A DNA stretch of 64,000 nt, taken from NCBI RefSeq assembly GCF_900236475.1, contig NZ_LT963352.1, positions 5,522,001 to 5,586,000 of the forward strand, given 5' to 3'. This document shows positions 25,616 to 34,440 of the stretch, one piece after another. The DNA is from Streptomyces chartreusis NRRL 3882 (GTDB taxonomy: Bacteria; Actinomycetota; Actinomycetes; Streptomycetales; Streptomycetaceae). Numbering within the stretch: the stretch's first letter is position 1; every line of letters starts with the position of its first letter. A program made the translations under genes and the position numbers. The notes beneath the pieces are model-generated. The model did no database searches and was not told where the DNA came from. It worked only from the letters and a program-made list of their open reading frames with translations.

Positions 25616-26767
25616 ATGTACGAGGAAGAACAGCGACCGGACCACGGACCCCTGGCGGGTTTCACCGTGGGCGTGACGGCCGCGCGCCGGGCCGACGAGC
25701 TGGGGACGCTGCTCCAGCGGCGCGGTGCCGCCGTCCTGCACGCCCCTGCCCTGCGGATCGTGCAGCTCGCCGACGACAGCGAACTGCTGGGCGCGACGAA
25801 GGAGCTCATCCGCCAGGTGCCGGACATCGTGGTCGCCACGACCGCGATCGGCTTCCGGGGCTGGGTCGAGGCCGCTGACGGCTGGGGACTCGGCGACGAT
25901 CTGCTGTCGCGGCTCGGCGGTGCACGGATCCTGGCGCGCGGGCCCAAGGTCAAGGGCGCGGTCCGGGCCGCCGGGCTGACGGAGGAGTGGTCGCCGTCGT
26001 CGGAGTCCATGGCCGAGGTGCTCGACCGGCTGCTGGAGGAGGGCGTCGACGGGCGGCGGATCGCCATCCAGCTGCACGGTGAGCCGCTGCCCGGGTTCGT
26101 GGAGGCGCTGCGGGAGGGCGGGGCGGAGGTCGTGGGCGTGCCCGTCTACCGGTGGATGCCGCCGGAGGACATCGCCCCGGTGGACCGCCTCCTGGACGCG
26201 ACGGTCTCCCGGGGCGTGGACGCGCTGACCTTCACCAGCGCCCCGGCCGCGGCCTCCCTGCTCTCCCGGGCGGAGGAGCGCGGGATGCTCCCCGAGGTGC
26301 TGGGGGCCCTGAGCCACGACGTGCTGCCGGCCTGCGTCGGCCCGGTCACCGCCCTGCCGCTGCAATCCCGCGGCATCGACACGATCCAGCCCGAGCGCTT
26401 CCGGCTCGGCCCCCTCGTCCAGCTCCTCTGCAAGGAACTGCCCGGCCGGGCACGCTCGCTGCCGATCGCCGGGCACCGGGTGGAGATCCGCGGCCACGCC
26501 GTCCTGGTCGACGGCGACCTCAAGCCCGTGCCGCCCGCCGGCATGTCCCTGCTCCGTGCCCTCTCCCGCCGCCCCGGCTGGGTGGTCGCCCGCGCGGAAC
26601 TCCTGCGCGCCCTCCCCGGCTCGGGCCGCGACGAACACGCGGTCGAGACGGCCATGGCCCGTCTCCGCACGGCCCTCGGCACCCCGAAACTGATCCAGAC
26701 GGTGGTCAAGCGGGGTTACCGCCTCGCCCTGGACCCGGCAGCGGAGACGAAGTACGCGGACGCGTGA
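25616..26767 (+). CDS. nnaR: HemD-like/winged-helix regulator of nitrate assimilation (NnaR type)
   Basis: 383 residues. The N-terminal about 260 residues have the uroporphyrinogen-III synthase fold (GFTVGVTAARRADELGTLLQRRGA; TFTSAPAA). The C-terminal 95 residues are an OmpR-type DNA-binding domain (RRPGWVVARAELLRAL ... VETAMARLRTALG). This fusion next to narK is the layout of S. coelicolor NnaR, an activator of nitrate/nitrite assimilation genes that cooperates with GlnR (from memory). The HemD part may act as a sensor or still be an enzyme. Confidence 0.85.
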   Translation: MYEEEQRPDHGPLAGFTVGVTAARRADELGTLLQRRGAAVLHAPALRIVQLADDSELLGATKELIRQVPDIVVATTAIGFRGWVEAADGWGLGDDLLSRLGGARILARGPKVKGAVRAAGLTEEWSPSSESMAEVLDRLLEEGVDGRRIAIQLHGEPLPGFVEALREGGAEVVGVPVYRWMPPEDIAPVDRLLDATVSRGVDALTFTSAPAAASLLSRAEERGMLPEVLGALSHDVLPACVGPVTALPLQSRGIDTIQPERFRLGPLVQLLCKELPGRARSLPIAGHRVEIRGHAVLVDGDLKPVPPAGMSLLRALSRRPGWVVARAELLRALPGSGRDEHAVETAMARLRTALGTPKLIQTVVKRGYRLALDPAAETKYADA

Positions 26768-26961
26768 GCGTGTCCGCGAGTTGAGCGGGATACCGCCACA
26801 CCGACACCCGCCGCGCGGCCCTGGGCGACGCGCGGCCCGTGCGAGGGGTTTCCGGCGCCGGAGTGGGCAGGCACTGTAAGAGGGAACGGTTTCCCAGCCC
26901 TCTCACTGGCACCTCACCGCAATCTCGCGACCGGGGTGCACCCCTAGGCGGTGACAGGCAC

Positions 26962-27555
26962 ATGGCACTGGGTACGGCCACGGCCCCGTACGAGCTGCGG
27001 TTCGACGCCGGGCGGATCTGCCTCGATCTGCTCTCCACCACGCATCCGGAGGAACGGCTCGACTCCGTGGACGTGCTGCGCGCCTGGATCACCGGCTCCG
27101 GGCTGGTCCCGGCGGACACCGCCCTGGCCCACGCCGACGCCGCCTGGCTGGTCGCCTTCCGCGAACTGCGCGGCCAGGTCGACCGGTTGGTGCGCGGCTG
27201 GTCGGGATCCGGAGCCCGGGCGTACGACTTCGCGCTCGCGCGCGTCAACGACGTCGCCCGTACCGCGCCCCCGGCCCCGTGCGCCGTCCGAGGGGGAGAC
27301 GGCGAGCTCGTACGGCAGTTGGACGGCCCGCCCGGCTGCCCCGCCCTGCTCGCGGCCGTCGCCCGGGACGCCGTGGACCTGCTGACCGACCCCGCCGCCC
27401 GCGCGGCCCTGCGCCAGTGCGAGGGCGACAGCTGTCCCATCGTGTACCTCGACACCTCCCGGGGGCGCAGGAGGCGCTGGTGCTCCAGCGAGGTCTGCGG
27501 GAACCGCGAACGGGTGGCCCGGCACCGCCGCCGCGCGGCGCTCACCCGCGTTTAA
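26962..27555 (+). CDS. CGNR zinc-finger protein (ABATE domain)
   Basis: 197 residues from ATG 26962. The N-terminal ABATE-like domain (YELRFDAGRICLDLLST) is followed by a C-terminal treble-clef zinc finger with CEGDSCPIVYLDTS and WCSSEVCGNRERVARHRRR; its four cysteines and the CGNR signature are intact. Such proteins are predicted stress-linked transcription regulators. It stands alone between nnaR and the sigma factor gene. Confidence 0.85.
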   Translation: MALGTATAPYELRFDAGRICLDLLSTTHPEERLDSVDVLRAWITGSGLVPADTALAHADAAWLVAFRELRGQVDRLVRGWSGSGARAYDFALARVNDVARTAPPAPCAVRGGDGELVRQLDGPPGCPALLAAVARDAVDLLTDPAARAALRQCEGDSCPIVYLDTSRGRRRRWCSSEVCGNRERVARHRRRAALTRV

Positions 27556-27874
27556 GTCCCTTTTGCCCACCGAGGCAGGGTCGTTGATCGGTTACTGCAC
27601 CCAATTCACCTGTCCTAAATGCGACTTCTGTGGACGCACTGTCGAAGTGATTTCGATTACATGCCGTTTACCTACGCACCCGTAGGGAAAGCCTGGCTTG
27701 ATCTGGTCGATGTGGCGGAAATGTAAAGAACGTGGGGTGGGAATGTGCTCCCATGTCCCCCTCGTCACGTCACTTCGAAGAAATCTGTCACGCCACTTTG
27801 AACACCCAACGCCTCGCGTCCGTACGGCATGTGGAGCGACCGACTGGGGGAACCCCCGGACACCGGAGGTGGGC
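27556..27874. promoter_or_regulatory. Upstream region of the ECF sigma gene
   Basis: This 319-bp region is AT-richer than its flanks and must hold the sigma gene promoter. GGGAAT at 27740, with GTC 19 bp later, is a weak ECF-type candidate. A GGGGGAACCCCC palindrome lies at about 27846-27857, close to the ribosome site. I see no gene. Confidence 0.4.
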
Positions 27875-28450
27875 GTGCGCAAGGATTCCGTCGTGGCCAA
27901 TGAACGTGCACCGAGGGCCCGACATCGCATGTCCCAGCCCTCGGAACCCGACGAGGAGCTGATGCGTGCGCTGTATCGCGAACACGCCGGACCCCTGCTG
28001 GCGTACGTCCTGCGCCTGGTCGCCGGAGACCGGCAGCGCGCCGAGGACGTCGTGCAGGAGACGCTCATCCGTGCCTGGAAGAACGCCGGTCAGCTCAATC
28101 GGGCGACCGGATCGGTACGCCCCTGGCTGGTGACGGTCGCCCGGCGCATCGTCATCGACGGCCACCGCAGCCGGCAGGCCCGGCCGCAGGAGGTCGACCC
28201 GTCGCCGCTGGAGGTCATCCCCGCGGAGGACGAGATCGACAAGGCGCTGTGGCTGATGACTCTGTCGGACGCACTCGACGACCTGACCCCCGCCCACCGG
28301 GAGGTGCTCGTCGAGACGTACTTCAAGGGGCGTACCGTCAACGAGGCGGCCGAAACCCTGGGCATACCCAGCGGAACCGTCCGCTCCAGGGTCTTCTACG
28401 CTCTGCGTTCCATGAAGCTGGCACTGGAGGAGCGGGGGGTGACGGCGTGA
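27875..28450 (+). CDS. ECF RNA polymerase sigma factor
   Basis: 191 residues; GTG 27875 chosen because GGAGG lies 5 bases upstream. Region 2 (LMRALYREHAGPLLAYVLRL ... DVVQETLIRAWKN) and region 4 (LTPAHREVLVETYFKGRTVNEAAETLGIPSGTVRSR in parts) are both complete; there is no region 3, as in the ECF group. Its last codons overlap the start of a zinc-binding anti-sigma gene, so the two are coupled. The signal is unknown. Confidence 0.93.
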   Translation: MRKDSVVANERAPRARHRMSQPSEPDEELMRALYREHAGPLLAYVLRLVAGDRQRAEDVVQETLIRAWKNAGQLNRATGSVRPWLVTVARRIVIDGHRSRQARPQEVDPSPLEVIPAEDEIDKALWLMTLSDALDDLTPAHREVLVETYFKGRTVNEAAETLGIPSGTVRSRVFYALRSMKLALEERGVTA

Positions 28451-29277
28451 TGAGTGTTTACGGGGGTAACCAGGGGTTCGGTACGGGAGGCATGGGTATG
28501 TCTGGTCCCATGCAGGAATCTCCGGTGCCGAACGAGCACGAGACCGTCGGCGCCTACGCTCTCGGCATCCTCGACGACGCCGAAGCAACCGCTTTCGAAG
28601 CCCACCTCGCGACCTGTGAATGGTGCGCCCAGCAGCTCGACGAACTGGCCGGCATGGAGCCGATGCTCGCCGCCCTCGCCGACCTGCCCGGCTCCGGCAC
28701 ACCGGCGATCGGCGAGTCGCTGTCCGCGAAGCCCCGGCCGCGCCTGGTGGAGAAGCTGGTCGACGAGGTCGCCGACCGCCGCGCCCAGAAGCGCCGCCGC
28801 AGTTTCTACATGGTGGCCGCGGCCGGCGCGCTGATCATCGGCGGCCCCTTCGTCGCGGTGGCGACGAACAGCGGCGGTGACGGCGGCGGCGCGGAGAACC
28901 GCCCGCTCGCGGCGAGCCCCGCCAAGGAGGCCTTCGACGGCATCTCCGACAAGATCTCGGCCACCGACCCGACCACCAAGGTCACCGCGACGGTCGCCCT
29001 CCAGAAGAAGGACTGGGGGACGGGCGTGGTCACCGAGCTCAAGAACGTCAAGGGCCCGCTGAAGTGCGCCCTCGTCGCGGTCGGCAAGAACGGCGAGCGG
29101 GAGACCCTCTCCTCCTGGTCCGTCCCGGAATGGGGCTACGGCCTCCCGGACGCCAAGTCCGAGAAGGCCAAGGAGCCCCTGTACGTCCAGGGCGGCGCCG
29201 CCTTCGGGCCGAACGAGATCGACCACTTCGAGGTCGTGACCTTCGACGGCAAGCGGCTGGTCGAGGTCGACGCGTAG
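28450..29277 (+). CDS. Zinc-type (ZAS) anti-sigma factor, membrane anchored
   Basis: 275 residues; ATG 28450 shares one base with the sigma stop (a GTG three bases earlier is also possible). The N-terminal domain has the ZAS motif H-x3-C-x2-C (AHLATCEWC), which binds zinc and can sense thiol oxidation. A membrane helix lies at about 118-136 (FYMVAAAGALIIGGPFVAV), followed by an external domain of about 135 residues with one Cys. It should hold the sigma factor inactive at the membrane until its outer domain or the zinc site is signalled. Confidence 0.88.
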   Translation: MSVYGGNQGFGTGGMGMSGPMQESPVPNEHETVGAYALGILDDAEATAFEAHLATCEWCAQQLDELAGMEPMLAALADLPGSGTPAIGESLSAKPRPRLVEKLVDEVADRRAQKRRRSFYMVAAAGALIIGGPFVAVATNSGGDGGGAENRPLAASPAKEAFDGISDKISATDPTTKVTATVALQKKDWGTGVVTELKNVKGPLKCALVAVGKNGERETLSSWSVPEWGYGLPDAKSEKAKEPLYVQGGAAFGPNEIDHFEVVTFDGKRLVEVDA

Positions 29278-29337
29278 CCTTACCGGGTCCCCTTCGCGTA
29301 CGGTGGACGGCTGCCCAGCACGTCAGAAGGGGGCCCG

Positions 29338-31623
29338 GTGGCCGCTCAGGCTCAACAGGAAACCGCGCTCGACTCCCTGAGAGACAGAGAGATCAGCGTC
29401 GAACAGGAACACCTGGACCGGGTGTACCGGCGCCTCGAGGAGAAGATCCACGAGGCCGAGTTCCTCATGAACGACGCGGCCCAGCGCGGCCAGGTCGGCA
29501 CGCCCGGCGCGCTCGCCGAGCGGGACGCCCAGGTCTTCCGGGCCGGCATACACCTCAGCCGGCTGAACAACGAGTTCGAGGACTTCCTCTTCGGCCGTAT
29601 CGACCTGCTGCGCGGCAAGGACGGCAAGAAGGGCCCCGACGGCGCGTACACCGCCGTGGAGCCCGCCGAGGGCGCGGTCCGGGAGGACAACACCGCCGAC
29701 ATCGCCGAGACACTGCACATCGGCCGCATCGGTGTCCTCGACCAGGACTACGCCCCGCTGGTCATCGACTGGCGGGCCCCGGCCGCCGCTCCCTTCTACC
29801 GCTCGACGCCCGTGGACCCCGGCCGGGTCGTCCGCCGCCGGGTCATCCGCTCCAAGGGCCGCAAGGTGCTGGGCGTCGAGGACGACCTGATGCGCCCCGA
29901 GCTGACGGCCTTCCTCGACGGCCACGAGTTGCCCGTCATCGGCGACGGCGCCCTGATGGCCGCGCTCGGCCAGGCCCGCAGCCACACCATGCGCGACATC
30001 GTCGCCTCCATCCAGGCCGAGCAGGACCTGGTCATCCGCGCCCCCGCCGCCTCCGTGACGTACGTCGAGGGCGGCCCCGGCACCGGCAAGACCGCCGTCG
30101 CCCTGCACCGCGCGGCCTACCTCCTCTACCAGGACCGGCGCCGGTACGCGGGCGGCATCCTGATCGTCTCGCCGACCCCGCTGCTCGTCGCCTACACCGA
30201 GGGCGTGCTGCCCTCCCTCGGCGAGGAGGGCCAGGTCGCCATCCGCGCCATCGGCTCACTCGTCGACGGCGCCGAGGCCACGCTCTACGACCCGCCTTCC
30301 GTGGCCCGCGCCAAGGGCTCCTCCCGCATGCTCAAGGTGCTGCGCAAGGCCGCGCGCGGAGCCCTGGAGCTGAACGATCCACCGGCCCGGCTGCGCGTCG
30401 TCGCCTTCGGCCGCCGCCTGGAGCTGGAGGCCGAGCAGCTGGCGGGCATCCGCCGCGCCGCCCTCGGCGGCACCGCCCCCGTGAACCTGCTGCGCCCCCG
30501 CGCCCGCAAGCTCCTGCTGGACGCCCTGTGGGAGCAGTCCGGCGCGGCGGGCCGCCACACCGACCCGGAACTCGCCGCCGAGCTGCGCTCCTCCTTCGAC
30601 GAGGACATCACCTCCGAGGACGCCTTCACCGCCTTCCTCGATGCCTGGTGGCCGGAGCTGACCCCGGCGGCCGTCCTGGACGCCATGGCCGACGAACGGC
30701 GCCTCGGCCGCTGGGCCCGCCGCATCCTCAACCCCGGCGAGATCCGCAAGGTCGCCCGCTCCCTCAGGCGCGACGGCCGCTCCGTGCACGACATCGCGAT
30801 GCTCGACGAGCTCCAGGCCGTCCTCGGCGCCCCCGCCCGCCCCCGCAAGAAGCGCGAGCTCGATCCGCTCGACCAGCTCACCGGCCTGGAGGAGCTGATG
30901 CCGGTGCGCGAGGAGACGCAGCGCGAGCGCGCCGAGCGCCTCGCGCAGGAGCGCACCGAGTACGCGCACGTCATCGTCGACGAGGCCCAGGACCTCACCC
31001 CGATGCAGTGGCGCATGGTCGGCCGCCGCGGCCGGCACGCCACCTGGACGGTCGTCGGCGACCCGGCCCAGTCCTCCTGGTCCGACCCGGACGAGGCCGC
31101 CGAGGCCCGCGACGAGGCCCTCGGCACCCGCCCGCGCCGCCGCTTCGAGCTCACCGTCAACTACCGCAACCCGGCCGAGATCGCCGAGCTGGCCTCGAAG
31201 GTGCTCGCCCTGGCCATGCCCGGCTCCCAGTCCCCGAAGGCGGTCCGCTCCACCGGCGTCGAGCCCCGCTTCACGGTCGTGCGCGACACCTTGGCCGAAA
31301 CCGTCCGTGCCGAGGCCGCCCGGCTGCTGGAGCGGGTCGACGGCACGGTCGGCGTCGTCGTCGCCATGCAGCGCCGCGAGGAGGCCCGGCGCTGGCTCGC
31401 CGGGCTCGGCGACCGGGTCGTGGCACTCGGCAGCCTGGAGGCGAAGGGCCTGGAGTACGACGCGACGGTCGTGGTCTCCCCGGCGGAGATCGCCGACGAG
31501 TCCCCGGCCGGTCTGCGTGTGCTCTACGTCGCACTGACCCGGGCCACCCAGCAGCTCACGGTCGTCTCGGCGGACCGGGACGAGCCGGACGCGGCGGGCG
31601 TACCGGACCTGCTCAGGGACTGA
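29338..31623 (+). CDS. helD: HelD-like UvrD-family ATPase (RNA polymerase recycling factor)
   Basis: 761 residues, GTG start after GGGGGCCC. The N-terminal 70 residues form a charged coiled coil (ISVEQEHLDRVYRRLEEKI), the arm HelD proteins insert into RNA polymerase. The 1A domain has Walker A GGPGTGKT (about 244-251) and VIVDEAQDLTPMQW; superfamily-1 motifs GDPAQSSW, NYRNPAEI and, at the C-terminus, VLYVALTRATQQL follow. Known HelD proteins remove stalled RNA polymerase from DNA, and some protect against rifamycins. Family certain; HelD role inferred from the coiled coil and layout. Confidence 0.85.
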   Translation: MAAQAQQETALDSLRDREISVEQEHLDRVYRRLEEKIHEAEFLMNDAAQRGQVGTPGALAERDAQVFRAGIHLSRLNNEFEDFLFGRIDLLRGKDGKKGPDGAYTAVEPAEGAVREDNTADIAETLHIGRIGVLDQDYAPLVIDWRAPAAAPFYRSTPVDPGRVVRRRVIRSKGRKVLGVEDDLMRPELTAFLDGHELPVIGDGALMAALGQARSHTMRDIVASIQAEQDLVIRAPAASVTYVEGGPGTGKTAVALHRAAYLLYQDRRRYAGGILIVSPTPLLVAYTEGVLPSLGEEGQVAIRAIGSLVDGAEATLYDPPSVARAKGSSRMLKVLRKAARGALELNDPPARLRVVAFGRRLELEAEQLAGIRRAALGGTAPVNLLRPRARKLLLDALWEQSGAAGRHTDPELAAELRSSFDEDITSEDAFTAFLDAWWPELTPAAVLDAMADERRLGRWARRILNPGEIRKVARSLRRDGRSVHDIAMLDELQAVLGAPARPRKKRELDPLDQLTGLEELMPVREETQRERAERLAQERTEYAHVIVDEAQDLTPMQWRMVGRRGRHATWTVVGDPAQSSWSDPDEAAEARDEALGTRPRRRFELTVNYRNPAEIAELASKVLALAMPGSQSPKAVRSTGVEPRFTVVRDTLAETVRAEAARLLERVDGTVGVVVAMQRREEARRWLAGLGDRVVALGSLEAKGLEYDATVVVSPAEIADESPAGLRVLYVALTRATQQLTVVSADRDEPDAAGVPDLLRD

Positions 31624-31684
31624 TCCGGCCGCCCGGCGGACCGCGCCCTGATACCCAGGTGCCGGCGAAATGAACTCCCGGTAC

Positions 31685-31717
31685 GGGAATCGCCTTACGG
31701 GATCTGTTTGTTAGCCT
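31685..31717 (+). promoter_or_regulatory. Candidate promoter of the structured RNA
   Basis: GGGAAT (31685-31690) and GTT (31710-31712), 19 bp apart, resemble a SigR-type ECF promoter. TAGCCT (31712-31717) also fits a housekeeping -10 and would start transcription near 31724, the first base of the closing stem. Confidence 0.4.
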
Positions 31718-31723
31718 GGATGT

Positions 31724-31857
31724 GGCACCGGCCCGATCCAAGCCCCCGGGCCCAACCATCGTCGCTACGAGCGACCACTTGCCGCGAGGCGAGCATGGCG
31801 GGTCGGTGCCGCTTACTTCCCAAGAGACCCACGTCAGACGTGACGTGGGTCTCTTTT
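31724..31857 (+). ncRNA. Candidate structured small RNA or leader element
   Basis: An 11-bp stem (GGCACCGGCCC at 31724-31734 with GGGTCGGTGCC at 31800-31810, one G-U pair) closes a domain with two inner hairpins. One is GTCGCT-ACG-AGCGAC (31761-31775); the other is CTTGCC-GCGA-GGCGAG (31778-31793), whose loop is a GNRA tetraloop. A strong terminator follows at once. No open frame fits. It lies between helD and the malic enzyme gene and ends 119 bp before the latter, so it could be a free small RNA or a terminating riboswitch. I cannot assign a known class. Confidence 0.6.
31822..31857 (+). terminator. Strong terminator of the structured RNA
   Basis: AAGAGACCCACGTCA / TGACGTGGGTCTCTT: 15-bp perfect stem, 4-base loop, ending in TTTT. 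Confidence 0.92.
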
Positions 31858-31976
31858 CGCTGGCTGGTTCCGCGAACAAAACGTTCGCAATCGAGGGTGG
31901 CTACCTGCTACTCAGCGGTAGGTGCGACGATCGGACGGCACAAATCAGCGTCAGGTGAAAGCAGAGGAAGTCGGCC

Positions 31977-33407
31977 ATGGCAACGGCGCCCAGCGTCTCC
32001 TACTCGATGACGGTCCGGCTGGAGGTGCCCGCGAGCGGAACCGCCGTCTCGCAGCTCACCACCGCCGTGGAGTCCTCCGGAGGCTCGGTGACCGGCCTCG
32101 ACGTCACCGCGTCCGGTCACGAGAAGCTCCGAATCGACGTCACCATCGCGGCCTCGTCGACCGCGCACGCGGACGAGATCGTCGAGGAACTCCGCGGCAT
32201 CGAGGGCGTCACGCTGGGCAAGGTCTCGGACCGGACCTTCCTCATGCACCTCGGCGGCAAGATCGAGATGGCGTCGAAGCACCCCATCCGCAACCGTGAC
32301 GACCTGTCCATGGTCTACACGCCGGGCGTGGCCCGCGTCTGCATGGCGATCGCCGAGAACCCCGAGGACGCCCGCCGCCTCACCATCAAGCGCAACTCCG
32401 TTGCGGTCGTGACGGACGGCTCGGCCGTGCTGGGCCTGGGCAACATCGGCCCGAAGGCCGCGCTGCCCGTCATGGAGGGCAAGGCGGCCCTCTTCAAGCG
32501 GTTCGCCGGCATCGACGCCTGGCCGATCTGCCTCGACACCCAGGACACCGACGCGATCGTCGAGATCGTCAAGGCGATCGCCCCGGGCTTCGCCGGCATC
32601 AACCTGGAGGACATCTCCGCGCCCCGCTGCTTCGAGATCGAGGCCCGGCTGCGCGAGGCCCTCGACATCCCCGTCTTCCACGACGACCAGCACGGCACCG
32701 CGATCGTCGTCCTCGCCGCCCTCACGAACGCGCTGCGCGTCACGGGCAAGGCGATCGAGAACATCCGGGTCGTCATGTCCGGCGCCGGCGCGGCCGGTAC
32801 GGCCATCCTGAAGCTGCTGCTGGCCGCGGGCGTGAAGAACGCGGTCGTCGCCGACATCCACGGCGTCGTGCACGCCGGCCGCGAGGACCTCGTGGACGCC
32901 GCCCCCGACTCGGCGCTGCGCTGGATCGCCGACAACACCAACCCCGAGGGCCTGACCGGCACGCTCAAGGAGGCCGTGCGCGGCGCCGACGTCTTCATCG
33001 GCGTCTCGGCCCCGAACGTCCTCGACGGCGACGACGTGGCCGCCATGGCCGACGGAGCCATCGTGTTCGCGCTCGCGAACCCGGACCCCGAGGTCGACCC
33101 GGCAATCGCCCGCCAGACCGCGGCCGTTGTGGCCACGGGCCGTTCCGACTTCCCGAACCAGATCAACAACGTGCTGGTCTTCCCGGGTGTCTTCCGCGGT
33201 CTGCTGGACGCCCAGTCCCGCACGGTCAACACCGAGATGATGCTGGCCGCCGCGACCGCCCTGGCGGACGTGGTGACCGAGGACGAGCTGAACCCGAACT
33301 ACATCATCCCGAGCGTCTTCAACGACAAGGTCGCGGGCGCGGTCGCCGGAGCGGTCCGGGAGGCCGCGAAGGCGGTCGGCGCGGCGGCGACGACCTCGCA
33401 GCCGTAG
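31977..33407 (+). CDS. NAD(P)-dependent malic enzyme with N-terminal ACT-like domain
   Basis: 476 residues. Residues 1-85 form an ACT-like regulatory domain (MTVRLEVPASGTAVSQLTTAVES ...), followed by the bacterial-type malic enzyme core: VYTPGVARVC with the catalytic Tyr, the metal-binding EDISAPRCFEIE and FHDDQHGTA, and the NAD(P) loop GAGAAGTA. It oxidatively decarboxylates malate to pyruvate, feeding NAD(P)H and pyruvate to lipid and antibiotic precursors. The structured RNA and its terminator lie directly upstream. A 9-bp stem (GCCGTAGGG / CCCTGCGGC, 33401-33424) overlaps the stop codon and may help termination. Confidence 0.93.
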   Translation: MATAPSVSYSMTVRLEVPASGTAVSQLTTAVESSGGSVTGLDVTASGHEKLRIDVTIAASSTAHADEIVEELRGIEGVTLGKVSDRTFLMHLGGKIEMASKHPIRNRDDLSMVYTPGVARVCMAIAENPEDARRLTIKRNSVAVVTDGSAVLGLGNIGPKAALPVMEGKAALFKRFAGIDAWPICLDTQDTDAIVEIVKAIAPGFAGINLEDISAPRCFEIEARLREALDIPVFHDDQHGTAIVVLAALTNALRVTGKAIENIRVVMSGAGAAGTAILKLLLAAGVKNAVVADIHGVVHAGREDLVDAAPDSALRWIADNTNPEGLTGTLKEAVRGADVFIGVSAPNVLDGDDVAAMADGAIVFALANPDPEVDPAIARQTAAVVATGRSDFPNQINNVLVFPGVFRGLLDAQSRTVNTEMMLAAATALADVVTEDELNPNYIIPSVFNDKVAGAVAGAVREAAKAVGAAATTSQP

Positions 33408-33718
33408 GGCGACAGCCCTGCGGCCGGCTGTGAGGATTGCCACGACTGGCCTGGCAACGGCGCGTCGGGGAACCCCACCCCTTGGGCCGCCCTCTATCGT
33501 GTCGGCCAGGCTCAGGCCCTCTTTTCGTGTGACTCCCAAGGGTGTTCTCACGACTCCTGCGGGTGCCGGATTGGCTTTCCCGCCGCAGGTAGAGGCAGGA
33601 TGCGTCCCTGGGCGCGAGGGTCTGACGACGGACCCGGGTCCGGGGACTCACGGAGGACCCTGGCAGCATCGGCTTCGATCTGACGCCTCAACGGCAAGAT
33701 GAACACGGGAGTAACAAC
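33408..33718. promoter_or_regulatory. Intergenic region upstream of hup
   Basis: 311 bp without a credible gene. It begins with the second half of the stem noted after the malic enzyme gene and should hold the hup promoter. I find no -35/-10 pair good enough to name. GGGAG before the ATG at 33719 is the ribosome site. Confidence 0.4.
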
Positions 33719-34000
33719 ATGAACCGCAGTGAGCTGGTGGCCGCGCTGGCCGACCGCGCCGAGGTGACCCGCAAGGACGCCGACGCCGTGCTGGCCGCGT
33801 TCGCCGACGTGGTCGGCGACATCGTCTCCAAGGGGGACGAGAAGGTCACCATCCCCGGCTTCCTGACCTTCGAGCGCACCCACCGTGCCGCTCGCACCGC
33901 CCGCAACCCGCAGACCGGCGAGCCCATCCAGATCCCGGCCGGCTACAGCGTGAAGGTCTCCGCGGGCTCCAAGCTCAAGGAAGCGGCCAAGGGTAAGTGA
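33719..34000 (+). CDS. hupA: Histone-like DNA-binding protein HU
   Basis: 93 residues, the length of plain HU without the Lys-rich tail of the second Streptomyces HU. The whole fold is present: helical N-terminus (MNRSELVAALADRAEVTRKDADAVL), then beta-arm VTIPGFLTFE ... RTARNPQTGEPIQIPAGYSVKVSAGSKLKE. It bends and compacts chromosomal DNA. A long perfect terminator follows, making it a single-gene unit convergent with murA. Confidence 0.97.
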   Translation: MNRSELVAALADRAEVTRKDADAVLAAFADVVGDIVSKGDEKVTIPGFLTFERTHRAARTARNPQTGEPIQIPAGYSVKVSAGSKLKEAAKGK

Positions 34001-34048
34001 CCTGGCCGTTCGTACGTCTCGGGACGACGTACGAGGCACAGTGACACC

Positions 34049-34085
34049 AAAGGGGCGGCCACCCGAACCGGGTGGCCGCCCCTTT
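34049..34085 (+). terminator. Terminator of hup
   Basis: AAAGGGGCGGCCACCC / GGGTGGCCGCCCCTTT, 16-bp perfect stem with a 5-base loop. A second small stem (GTACGTC / GACGTAC) lies just before it. Confidence 0.92.
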
Positions 34086-34130
34086 GGGCATCACTGCGCG
34101 TGCTGTCCGAGCGCCTCGCCCGGTCTGGGT

Positions 34131-34440
34131 CAGCCGAGTGCCTTGCCCGGCAGCTCGACCTTCGCGCCCAGCTCCACGAGCTTCTCCATGCTGTGCTTGC
34201 CCGGGGGATGACCCCCGGACCCCCAGCCGGGCGGACGTGGCCCCGGGGTCGGGGTCAGCCGAGTGCCTTGCCCGGCAGCTCGACCTTCGCGCCCAGCTCC
34301 ACGAGCTTCTCCATGCTGTGCTTGCCCGGGGGATGACCCCCGGACCCCCAGCCGGGCGGACGTGGCCCCGGGGTCGGGGTCAGCCGAGTGCCTTGCCCGG
34401 CAGCTCGACCTTCGCGCCCAGCTCCACGAGCTTCTCCATG
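34131..34440. repeat. 125-bp tandem duplication of the murA 3' end
   Basis: Two identical 125-bp units (34131-34255 and 34256-34380) are followed by a 60-bp third copy that is the true end of murA (34381-34440). Each unit carries the last 19 MurA codons plus stop, and a 65-bp spacer with a hairpin (CCGGGGG-ATGA-CCCCCGG at 34201-34218 and 34326-34343). On the minus strand each copy still encodes MEKLVELGAKVELPGKALG and a stop. Confidence 0.95.

Noticed and set aside
31724..31857. Structured RNA as a 6S-like or 6C RNA
   Set aside because: It lacks the paired C-rich loops of 6C RNA and the long open central bulge of 6S RNA; left unassigned.
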